This document shows positions 15,001 through 18,504 of a DNA stretch of 29,856 nucleotides, one piece after another. The stretch lies in contig JBGUIY010000054.1 in the NCBI GenBank assembly GCA_045113475.1, positions 1-29,856 on the forward strand, written 5' to 3'. The notes under the pieces are model-generated. The model saw only the letters and a program-made list of their open reading frames with translations, searched no databases and was not told the DNA's origin. Each line of letters begins with the position of its first letter. Position 1 is the stretch's first letter. Source of the stretch: UBA4246 sp045113475. Lineage in GTDB: Bacteria; Bacillota; Clostridia; Christensenellales; Aristaeellaceae. A program made the translations under genes and the position numbers.

Positions 15001-15223
15001 AAATGGCACGGAGATCACCTACACATGGAGCGAGCAGACCATCATCGGCTACTCGCAGACGTCAAAACGCACAGTGGGCAGCACAACGATCTTCGTTAAC
15101 ACCTATCGCCCACCGTACATCCCCGGCCGTCCGCCGCGCAACCCGGAAATCATAATCGAAGATCCCCCGACGCCTCTGGCCATTGATGTTGAGATCAACC
15201 ACACTGGCGACTGCTTCGATTAA
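2..15223 (+). CDS. Giant Cna B-type/SpaA-like repeat surface protein, 5'-partial
   Basis: This is the C-terminal part of a very large secreted adhesin or pilin-like protein. The frame is open to the left edge and its first Met is not followed by a signal peptide, so the real start lies upstream. Residues below count from the ATG at nt 5. About residues 1-2300 are SpaA/prealbumin-like modules with K...E-type ends such as VEPGTYYVAETTVPDGY and LEPGVYALYETSAPNGY. Around 2357 there is a DUF11-like module (VEIEKTAS...PFTYYITIKN). Around 2780 there is an SdrD_B-like module (GDLWIDEDWDATQED), near 2973 another SpaA module, and about 3110-3250 an FctA/Spy0128-like pilin module (GAGTYTFTITELS). Then follow eight KxWDD Cna_B repeats, six K-x-F/G-P repeats, and two more KxWDD repeats. 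These folds usually form Lys-Asn/Asp isopeptide bonds; bond formation here is inferred. The tail is proline-rich and ends EINHTGDCFD, with no LPxTG and no membrane helix. Wall attachment is therefore unexplained. Confidence 0.93.
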   Translation, partial: AMGEPTQWTFTIDDNNKDHSLIGDASIVNKKTAAIVTLTKYVGSTGTAYSLANTSYTGSFVLQRTVDNGETWETVATQINGQSVATTVNASGQISANVPAFASNGAVYTYRFVETMPDGYYDPTNGNTGTTSSAEVTLVENGKAKSDPTPVTMYNRQLMQVNVYKNYYTWNTNANASQVSEDATKTANISLYRYLGTDTSTLEQVDVTKPAANTAASWSNLPLFARDAQGNETKYQYLVTEEDIEGYVLYQVTTGANNGTKLEKVEIEDKAYYKIAISNNSTSTSYTARFYNFKNIIPIHVVKRNSYTNNPSITGCEITVYEEDKTTEVKDPLSTANADAYLRDLTLPSGTTGAVFYLEPGRVYYYKETKTADHYAFDAEASGADEDGFIKLDLSEVTQATIANNGRNFTNTFIAGSDVKNKPDPMIRINKYEGSQTGIDESKPVDGAEFTLYKMEDGAYQPVLDDSNNPVKIDTNKNSNVRVEPGTYYVAETTVPDGYLNPNSAEMAAVYGSDYIYDTATGRTYIAITVEDQPKQGTADNIQVFEFKNIPNKAELRVKKYLDNALTNGFTIIVTGSDGSTATQLSGNADEVGVAVFAGLPVYAADGSLITYTISEELDGTLYNRVSDDQTAQLTLGGVVTMDEDGKELAVYNETKVTISTNKVYFHTWDHNYTQKTYPMGGATIGLFVKNGDGDWERIDVAVSDDSGRVSFHDLARGIEYKLVELASSDPTMFPYDNGFKQYPAGGADTTLITDSELSNYSVQTVAAEETAPNGLQSAASVEADTFFNADHWVQFDITKLLDPVPGRVLTAEEGIPEGATPVDNAIFELHRIKVPAGVTDVTYPGSGWELIDVYSTGSKYVDANGNIIVQHGEFMTDIDQGVDATYVYLLIETNPGPTSGANINPYYHYTYYQAGSAYNVTVNAPDGENARSGHYTIDTVNKDKILNWTEEGPGESKIYLGTLRIAKWMDSLNKETGEFNKNYQPLPNVKFKVSMGGRDFISLTTGLDIGESGVSTAQSATYQLEIDGDEYYLLDYENEGGVVNRMNVTSLVQPFSFGGYTGYRIPMTLKEVSAPEGYSYITAPYDFYFCFVDTKPDEASGNVWVFNDAYYVLSSGTGTTETLAANQSGTAWYIRSADDTGLVAGDGQSPLRIVDYPLSNTMVWVYKYGYTPNAETKGLISKKLDAKSTQSISREPINGAQLQLEKKDTDGTFKPWNYRTNAFGTSAQASFSVGSNGGFMFPDGLAKGDYRIKETSLPDNFRNTYEMAYDGANDHYRYFTVTNAMQTVTMYNPKKPTLKFTKKDMAGNPVSGLQFSIKSGGKTINLTTDGQGQAVLEGFESGTYGSFTENKTGLSKAFLKDYLEQYYGLGDLTTSAGMRLGYSYSVDASESGTRVEDGTEYAVTDKDVVISGITPATDDDGDFNAINVTIKNPALGNITLQKTTENGGTPLQGASFAAYKWPFPTTYIQNDSNTAEVTPLLNGTTVNAGWTRVGSSNFTTNAQGKIDVNALKNLEPGVYALYETSAPNGYEVLKDEDGNTIVYYVVLTGGLPVTVNGLPENVNVDGMDEPVKTLYTEGEDISAAIEIAAKNREKVKIKAAKQVEEGELTDEIEWDITLNIYDAADAAASIANAHITNKTNQNTAVYFKAGSSDAYFSQNTTYYLDELITAPTLYRMAIESVTLIKTIPCVDGGVPTTEETVITADENGRYAFTVNDLSDLTISVVNEYLRGTARFAKYAAEDVTKSNYLSGGAFEVRVFDSEANDWVPVPGATVTEEKANGKGTGIYFADIPLISKDETTYRIYETKAPDHYYVDGEEVPGAYVLDTTIYKEFKLSGENNVEELQPFDESNDLVNTKGYNITIKKWNNIYGAYNQGVYSGHAGQVTFSVYHLENNAWKKVKECDIDANGVATYLTEPRDMYAIEETYFNGNDFLGFDSMRIDNKLLEPQLINVEGQDRYAYVFDMAEIKQDIAVDAFNKPYMKPEIRKRDNGGYPADVTPRMAFSIYDLSTITTEYKVTDAFVDGIVSSMTPVFSNRTTKNGSDEDGKYSWARWESDVAEERWDYTRTYLLVETQVYPADSADGYDTLRKDDTRVHWYHVIEPVEDPNPAATYAYTLYNVYGEAAASISKKVEIVDENGEKTEFKEGDDPIDSLLLSGVELFYTIEPGIESHNQALSSYVVADTGLNFTPVAATQPSYKINSITVGKASHNIGHLEYEIDPNARIQAQITFHINGQPDSLSEAKPVSDGPQTFTVPEDARSFSVSYFSEEVLSGTNELYALGEDFNLDPITVSISVDKLPKGSFEQPVVEPELINNTAAVTLSYPKWKADGSGTERVTDDADASVEIPIGSIELPVVEIEKTASTDVPRIGVPFTYYITIKNISDVPFNDPIVIDMLPTGIVYNDKYEIQAQDTAAAFSSVSVRQIIGNTTTPIYDGSEELDGSPETAVVVEMKGTLNPHSNVTISLQTVPEESSAHYVTEDEHGNLVMTNYSLLTSSETSFHTVDNPHGYSFKKDQNSFPEPIQKVLDDAGQEAVTRESGLHPWLLDYETEQFVYIEASATLTLNTKDAGNLVKAVWADQDTGYHPEEGFLGTATRYLNAEQTKTGWVKWQLTATNGTDLPHSNYIFGDIIPKTTDGRNTKWDTNFDRIINVTKNKTHLPESCYRVYYYTGTGITETKLRNDIIAKKTGELTDWTTQPPADKASITAIIVEFYDETQPVLQPGDSLILSYETSVKDYEDEDFIAISYENANNSFFSTYDSFPLTVKSNEVSATILGGDVSIAGDLWIDEDWDATQEDTNHRDYSGYAIIQQLVDAFSISMTDNRYNSNVINREVTDENPMQNNNESVYHFQFNELSPALNNATPLYFDTSDPATAHLNVRALKGSKPANYTMNASFSSALWNTGIFTLTEYGSNHYVSDDPNTITAADPNAHDSNFMPASAANSSFTRPFFILFTEKIDKSKDIGVKMQRGLEITKVAADDPSIRIEGASFSVYGPFKEGEGTAASGSPLRFSMVEGVYVLDASGSETVLTTNANGALKIDGLNWWKEYVIKEIEAANGYDLADGVTYTPDSTGTVGTEIDKIDETTFVLKLPKTTKTEKYDKVTAANKRKAEVVLNLEKLLNTYAPSDFTFKFDLDLKDEGLNETLKTLNSEVLAADPIQTLELIVHGGMNANGQARVYGSYDPVVLYGAGTYTFTITELSNTNPDYDTDNLITYDTEKKAVTVTVEWSDEEQKLVVSKIKYTTSDELDAQTYELIENTFTSVTDTAVKKVWDDNDNQDGKRPESITAQLMKNNVVVGSTAEVKIYTEKKESIDAVTIKLPDDDTEYPVTYTWNEDEERYIVTVHDLPKYDKDGLIVWSWIETIETEGYSMSGLVTDYENADYEGGITTITNRYTPGRYCLTVLKVWDDYGDAFGLRPDAITVQLYKMVGGKLSGPLSVSTSVTLKDGDYVASEPVTDIVLSEDNNWTAVILGVDKYEDGQLVKYYWKEITDVSKNGYELDTTDAELIDGAYYIPANEASTRVGSIKNSYEPEPIELTVVKIWNDENDHDGLRPDHIDVKLLANDEFVKTLRLDEQGEWKCTVNDLPKYKDGKEITYSIEEYAIEGYDIEVGELIEDEENENVYSVKVTNTHKPVMTEAEVTKIWVDEDNKAGQRPETITVKLIKNNKTDAPVKTVTLPYNGTDEDIKVINTGDNNKWAVKVVNLPAYEDGDLISYNWIEETEGLAALNYSMSGLKITEKDGVTKAEITNTYDTQKYCLTVMKVWDDANDQDRIRPGEITVRLYKLDKAGKPEEVAFATEVGGQAKKGAVLNEANNWTVIALGVEKYQANAEGDAAEEITYYWTEEGTEGYDLITTYVTIQGGSYVEANETTTRLATLTNRYEPEKTEVTVTKVWDDADDQDGLRAESVTVELLADGKPVDEAVLSETNDWKHTFTDLAKNADGEKITYTVREINVPEGYTVTIKQAEDEQGETVENSFVVTNSHVPELIEVSVTKLWDDAEDQDAIRPDTLSLTLLADGTKLSEHVLSADDWTITVNKLPRFKQGTEIAYTWDEEDVPEGYELTGNVTEGYITTVTNRHEPETTEVGVKKVWDDNNDSHAKRPESIVMVLYADGESITTVTLNEQNSWTQTVSGLLVNKPGEQGKQIVYTWDEANVPEGYQKTSIAMDDETAVTTITNTYLTGVLEITKSFEGYPEDALLEDLSFTITGPSWEEPQTVTYAKFTGGNYTIDDLVPGKYTVVETNAFELITDYTLDIVASTINGAAAVTAQNTAEAPAKIELKNVYIEDFGTLIIKKAFCGAPKTDTPWSDEAKKLTFTVVRVDESGNVMTGTDGEPLCRKVFTFEDLVDSIDDESGNLVRMKTIENLKPGLYKVTESNADFIITDYTLNTDTSIMEDTVKVVKDGEATAVLKNNYKKDQGILVIIKTVSENVEGNPQLDNLAFRITGVTDPAFELTVTYADFTEGQNGAKYYEATVPVGEYKVEELNANTVLDDYTLAAEESTTSLTGLIILKNDSTDAALEDIYKENEGQMVIIKSFIGVEEERDGIKDAEKNLHFTIAGPSFLEPITISYADFENGRYALPNDTYKSLFVGSYTVTEVLTDAEGLLTEFNYTYDVSGSTTSGSAVVTDDGSAAVIHLTNKYDLHFGSLTIEKVFAGTPEGADLNSLNFHIEGPEGFSRDVSYSSFTNGKYTITGLRDGTYTVTETNAGTLIAGYQLTPESVLSATGTVVKAGNASVLLKNVYEQLLGTLILEKIINYPDLADFSDLTFQIDGPNGYSNTITYDAFTNGVYVLENLEIGDYTVYETNAPFIAVNLRLSENSVTALRATVTNGDTITATLDNRYIIINTSASVMKIWDDMDNLEGIRPASLTATLLANDRPVQTVELNEGNNWMAEVTGLPAYVGERPIVYTWTEETVPGYTLTRQTSMGNATVFVNSHTPALTSTSVVKVWDDNNDANHMRPVSIRVRLSNGRNYTLSAANNWSVTVDNLPKFNANGTEITYTWSEQTIIGYSQTSKRTVGSTTIFVNTYRPPYIPGRPPRNPEIIIEDPPTPLAIDVEINHTGDCFD
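9800..12560 (+). repeat. Eight tandem Cna_B (KxWDD) coding repeats
   Basis: Each unit encodes roughly 100-135 residues and opens with a K-x-W-D/N/V-D motif followed by RP, then a turn, a T-W-x-E segment and a final TNxY. Units begin near nt 9810, 10210, 10620, 10926, 11285, 11676, 11985 and 12270. Examples are VTKVWDDADDQDGLR and VTKLWDDAEDQDAIRP. The units are similar but not identical, so this is an old, diverged array rather than a fresh tandem duplication. Confidence 0.85.
12561..14550 (+). repeat. Six tandem beta-sandwich coding repeats (DUF5979/SpaA-like)
   Basis: Units start near nt 12567, 12888, 13275, 13609, 13962 and 14262. Each runs: G-x-L-x-I-x-K-x-F, then a LxFxIxGP segment, a Y-x-x-F-x-x-G/N-x-Y segment, a G-x-Y-x-V-x-E-x-N/L segment, and closes with L-x-N-x-Y. 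They differ from the flanking KxWDD repeats by lacking the tryptophan motif. The family assignment is from memory of the pattern and is tentative; the repetition itself is plain in the translation. Confidence 0.7.
14551..15110 (+). repeat. Two C-terminal Cna_B (KxWDD) coding repeats
   Basis: After the six non-tryptophan units, the KxWDD class returns twice (SVMKIWDDMDNLEGIRP and SVVKVWDDNNDANHMRP) and then runs into the proline-rich tail. The outer position of the same class suggests block-wise shuffling of repeat types within the stalk. Confidence 0.8.
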
Positions 15224-15229
15224 GCGCCC

Positions 15230-15267
15230 GCCCTTTATCCCCAAGCTCCGGCGCGGGGATAAAGGGC
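15230..15267 (+). terminator. Perfect 13-bp hairpin between the adhesin and the binding-protein gene
   Basis: Arms 15230-15242 (GCCCTTTATCCCC) and 15255-15267 (GGGGATAAAGGGC) pair perfectly around a 12-nt loop, 7 nt after the adhesin stop codon. There is no T run behind it. It may therefore be a partial terminator, an mRNA 3' stabiliser, or a processing site that sets different levels for two co-transcribed genes. I see no clear promoter between it and the next ATG. Confidence 0.6.
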
Positions 15268-15298
15268 AGACAGAATAATATGGAAAGGAAAATCAGCG

Positions 15299-17686
15299 AT
15301 GAAGAACAGTCTTAAGAAGTATCTTGCGATTCTGATGGCGCTTGTGCTGATCCTGGGTGCTGTGGGAGTTGTTGCAGAAGAGGCAGACGAGACGGAGCAG
15401 CAAATCGAGTATCCGGATGAGCTGCGCGTGGGCAATCCTACGCTCCTGAAGGGCGATTTCTTTACCGAGATGTTCGGCAACGACACGGCGGACATCGATG
15501 TGCGTGCGCTGATCCACGGCTACAATCTGGTCTCCTGGGATCAGAATCAGGGCGTCTATCTGATCGATGAGTCCGTAGTCGAGGATTACAGGGTCACGAC
15601 GAACGACGTAGGCGACAAATACTACTATCTGGCGCTGTACGACGATCTGAGTTATTCTGACGGTACTCCCATCACCGCGTGGGACTATGCGTTTTCACTG
15701 CTGCTGATGATGTCGCCGGAGATCGAGCAGATCGGCGGCAAGATATACCGTGCAGAGCACATCCTGGGTTACGATGAGTACATCACCGGGCAGCGCCCTT
15801 ACCTTGAAGGCGTGGGCGTAATAGATGACCACCAGCTGGTTATCATGCTTGACCACAGATTCCTGCCCTACTTCTTTGAAACGGGTCTGCTTCTGTGTGT
15901 GCCTTATCCAATCAGCGTGATCGCCCCCGGCTGCAAAGTCTACTCTGACGGCGCCCAGGATGAAGGATCCGGATATGGCTATGGCATCTACATTGGCAAC
16001 GAAGACAAGAATGATCCCGAAAGAAAGTTTACAGCCGATCTGCTCAGGCGCACCATACTGGATCCTGATACAGGCTATAAATCCCATCCGTCAGTTTCCA
16101 GCGGCCCCTATGTGCTGACCGACTTCGATTACAAGACCGCGCATTTCCAGATCAATCCGTACTTCAAGGGTGCCTGGCTGTTCAACACTCTGCCTGACAA
16201 TTTCTACTACGATATTGAAAACTATACCGGTACCGGCTCACGTGTCGGACTGATCAGCGGGCCCAATATCATACAGGTCGATCGCCTGGATGCGGACGGC
16301 AATGAAAACCCCATGTATCTTGTAAAGCCCACGATAGAGAAAATCTCCTATACGGTCGCGGATTACGAAACAATTCCTCAGGCCCTTGCCGATGGAACAT
16401 TCCACCTTGTGAACAAGCTGGTCTATGGCGCCACGATCAATGAGATTCGCGGCATCAATCCGGAGCCAGATGAGCTCAAAGACGAAGATGAGGATGAAAC
16501 CGCAGATAGCTTAGAAGAGAAAGCGGAAGGCGAAGAGGAAGAGAAAGTAGAAGAGAGCGAGGAAGAAGCGGAAACTGTGCGTTTCCGGAACTATCCGAGA
16601 ATTGGGCTTGCGTTTTTGACCTTTACCTGTGATAAGGCCACTGTGCACGAAATGGCTGTACGCCAGGCTATTGCCTGGTGTATGGACAGACAGGCACTCA
16701 CCGACGCATATACAGCAGGCAACGGCCAGGTTGTCAATGGCTATTACGGCATCGAACAGTGGGAGTACCTGCTGTGCAACGGCATGCTGGATTATCCCGT
16801 CAATTTCATAGGCGATCAGACCCATACTGAGGAAGAACTGGAAAAACTGCGCGTACATGCGAACATGTACGCCGAAACAGAAGAGGATCTTGAAAAGATG
16901 ACCGCGGCATGGGAGATGCTGTCGCTGGACAACCTGGTCAACTACAATGTGTATGATCTTGAAAACGACCCAGAGAGAACGGAAAAGGTGGGCGTCAAAA
17001 AGGCGAATGCGCTGCTTGACAATGCAGGATGGACGCTGAACCTGAACGGTGGAAAATATGATCCGGGCGTTGACAAGGTCAGGTGCAAACTGATAGACGG
17101 CGAGCTGGCAGCACTGGATCTGAGCATGCTCTATCCTGAAGGCAACCATATCATTGACACGATACAGGAAAACTTCATCGACAATCTGAGTGAGTGCGGA
17201 ATCCTTCTGACCCTTGTATCCGCGCCGATGGATAAACTTCTCAGCGCCTACTATCGCGAAACTGAGCGCACCACCGACATGATTTACCTTGCCACGAATT
17301 TCCATGTGGTCGTCGATCCATCAATCACCTATTCGACCGACAGGACGGCACACCATCAGATCTGGAACAACACCTACTCGGATGATGAGGATTTATATTG
17401 GCGCGCCGTGAACATGCGCAGGACAGATCCGCTGGACGTGTACGACTATGTAGCCAAGTGGATTTCCTTCCAGGAGCGGTACAACGAAGTGCTGCCTGCT
17501 ATCCCGATCTACTCCAACATCTACTTTGATTTCTTCACGAATCAATTGCAGAACTACTATGTGACCGGACATGTGACCTGGAGTCAGGCGATTCTGGAAG
17601 CTTATTTCGGGCCGGACGAAAATATACCAGTTATCGATGAAGAAACTGTGCCTGGCGATGAAGAGGAAGAGATTGTAATAGAATAA
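15299..17686 (+). CDS. Secreted family-5 extracellular solute-binding protein (OppA-like)
   Basis: The product is a 795-residue periplasmic-binding-type protein of the SBP_bac_5 (oligopeptide/nickel) family, which usually delivers peptides to an ABC permease. Residues 1-26 form a signal peptide (KNSLKKYLAILMALVLILG, cleavage likely after GVVA). The mature part has family features such as LxYSDGTPITAWDYAFS, the IxGY/DEYITG segment, and a C-terminal lobe with AVRQAIAWCMDRQAL. Three things are odd. There is no lipobox cysteine, although most Gram-positive members are lipoproteins. A strongly acidic insertion sits at about residues 388-426, and the C-terminus is also acidic (PGDEEEEIVIE). At 795 residues it is well above the usual 500-600. 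No permease or ATPase genes follow. AAAGGA-like Shine-Dalgarno bases precede the ATG. It probably shares a transcript with the upstream adhesin gene. Confidence 0.88.
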   Translation: MKNSLKKYLAILMALVLILGAVGVVAEEADETEQQIEYPDELRVGNPTLLKGDFFTEMFGNDTADIDVRALIHGYNLVSWDQNQGVYLIDESVVEDYRVTTNDVGDKYYYLALYDDLSYSDGTPITAWDYAFSLLLMMSPEIEQIGGKIYRAEHILGYDEYITGQRPYLEGVGVIDDHQLVIMLDHRFLPYFFETGLLLCVPYPISVIAPGCKVYSDGAQDEGSGYGYGIYIGNEDKNDPERKFTADLLRRTILDPDTGYKSHPSVSSGPYVLTDFDYKTAHFQINPYFKGAWLFNTLPDNFYYDIENYTGTGSRVGLISGPNIIQVDRLDADGNENPMYLVKPTIEKISYTVADYETIPQALADGTFHLVNKLVYGATINEIRGINPEPDELKDEDEDETADSLEEKAEGEEEEKVEESEEEAETVRFRNYPRIGLAFLTFTCDKATVHEMAVRQAIAWCMDRQALTDAYTAGNGQVVNGYYGIEQWEYLLCNGMLDYPVNFIGDQTHTEEELEKLRVHANMYAETEEDLEKMTAAWEMLSLDNLVNYNVYDLENDPERTEKVGVKKANALLDNAGWTLNLNGGKYDPGVDKVRCKLIDGELAALDLSMLYPEGNHIIDTIQENFIDNLSECGILLTLVSAPMDKLLSAYYRETERTTDMIYLATNFHVVVDPSITYSTDRTAHHQIWNNTYSDDEDLYWRAVNMRRTDPLDVYDYVAKWISFQERYNEVLPAIPIYSNIYFDFFTNQLQNYYVTGHVTWSQAILEAYFGPDENIPVIDEETVPGDEEEEIVIE

Positions 17687-17716
17687 CGGCAACTATACTG
17701 ACGGCATACACCAGCG

Positions 17717-17736
17717 ATAACCAGTATACCGGTTAT
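17717..17736. other. Near-perfect 20-bp palindrome after the binding-protein gene
   Basis: ATAACCAGTATACCGGTTAT is self-complementary except for one A/C mismatch pair. It lies 30 nt after the stop codon and is followed by a T-rich but interrupted stretch. It could be a weak transcript-end hairpin or a protein-binding site; nothing distinguishes these. Confidence 0.35.
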
Positions 17737-17821
17737 TCTGATCAGTCTCTTGTTGTTAGTATCTTTTACGTACTTCGTTGACTTTTCTGTCATTCTCGAA
17801 TCTTCTTTCACCAATTCATCT

Positions 17822-17866
17822 ATCGGGCAGGATAGCGGCATCGCCGTCCTGCCCGATTCTCTGTTT
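17822..17866 (+). terminator. Candidate rho-independent terminator
   Basis: Arms 17822-17832 (ATCGGGCAGGA) and 17847-17857 (TCCTGCCCGAT) form 11 perfect pairs, with a further small stem CGGC/GCCG inside the loop. A T-rich stretch (TCTCTGTTTCG) follows. It lies about 135 nt after the binding-protein stop, so the transcript would have a long 3' tail. The stem is symmetric and could also serve the opposite strand, but there is no gene there. Confidence 0.6.
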
Positions 17867-17933
17867 CGTCGGTACAGAGTTTACAAGCAGCATGCAGGAT
17901 TGATCTGTATGACACAGAACATATAATGAATTG

Positions 17934-17977
17934 GAATTCCTGATTACCCGCTGATAGAATTCCTGATTACCCGCTGA
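17934..17977 (+). repeat. Two 21-bp direct repeats, 23-bp period
   Basis: GAATTCCTGATTACCCGCTGA occurs at 17934-17954 and again at 17957-17977, separated by TA. The pair ends 17 nt before the -35 box of the promoter at 17995. Two full turns of helix between copies would suit a dimeric regulator, but a simple duplication is equally possible. Confidence 0.6.
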
Positions 17978-17994
17978 ATGGTCAAAATAGTTTC

Positions 17995-18023
17995 TTGCCT
18001 GATGATAAGAAATGCAGTATAAT
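17995..18023 (+). promoter_or_regulatory. Sigma-70-type promoter upstream of the receiver/EAL gene
   Basis: TTGCCT (17995-18000), a 17-nt spacer and a perfect TATAAT (18018-18023) predict a start near 18030. The promoter lies just outside the left end of the IS66-like fragment (GTAA at 18035). The next intact gene on this strand starts at 18505, so this promoter may drive it through the IS remnant. Confidence 0.6.
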
Positions 18024-18034
18024 GATTCCAGGAG

Positions 18035-18497
18035 GTAACCGTTCAGCCGCCCGGAAAAATGTAATACAATTGCATCAAAAATCAAAAGGATAACCAAAAC
18101 AAAGCACCAAATACCTCAACCATAAAGTGATAGAGGTGTTCGAAGCGGAGCAGGAACTACAGGAATTGCGCGCAATACCCGCTGCCATGGCTGAGCAGCT
18201 CCGAGTTCAGAACGGATCCATCGCCGCCAAGGATACCCAGACAGCAGCACTGACAGAACAGGCAGCAAAGCTGACCACTCAGATAGAGGAACTGACGCAT
18301 AAGAAGAACAGCAATTATAGCTCCAAACCGCCATCTGAAGGAAGACTGGATATCAGAACAGGCAAGCGCCGGAGCAGCGGTTCAAGGAACAGGTTCAAGT
18401 GGATGTGCGCGGACAAGGCCGCAGTGAAAAGTCCGGGCTGAAGCTTACATGCGTCAGCGGAGCAGAAACCCATTTGAAAGAGAAAAGCAGGGGGTAA
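18035..18497 (+). pseudogene. Decayed IS66-family fragment with N-terminal part of the transposase
   Basis: GTAACCGTTCAGCCGCCC at 18035 fits an IS66-type left end, since these elements begin with GTAA. From the GTG at 18127 a 104-codon frame encodes a leucine/glutamate-rich coiled coil followed by KKNSNYSSKPPSEG. That closely matches the KNSxNSSKPPSxD signature near the N-terminus of IS66 TnpC, whose full length is around 500 residues. The frame then loses similarity. A shifted frame from about 18411 gives SGLKLT-like text, consistent with a frameshifted continuation, and ends at TAA 18495-18497. The catalytic DDE region and a right end (TTAC) are absent. The element cannot move by itself. 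It separates the promoter at 17995 from the receiver/EAL gene. Confidence 0.6.
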
Positions 18498-18504
18498 GAG
18501 AGTC

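Noticed and set aside
17602..17841. Minus-strand 79-codon frame containing a short hydrophobic stretch (RLIRITGILVIAGV)
   Set aside because: It runs into the antisense of the binding-protein gene and lacks any family pattern; too little to call a gene.
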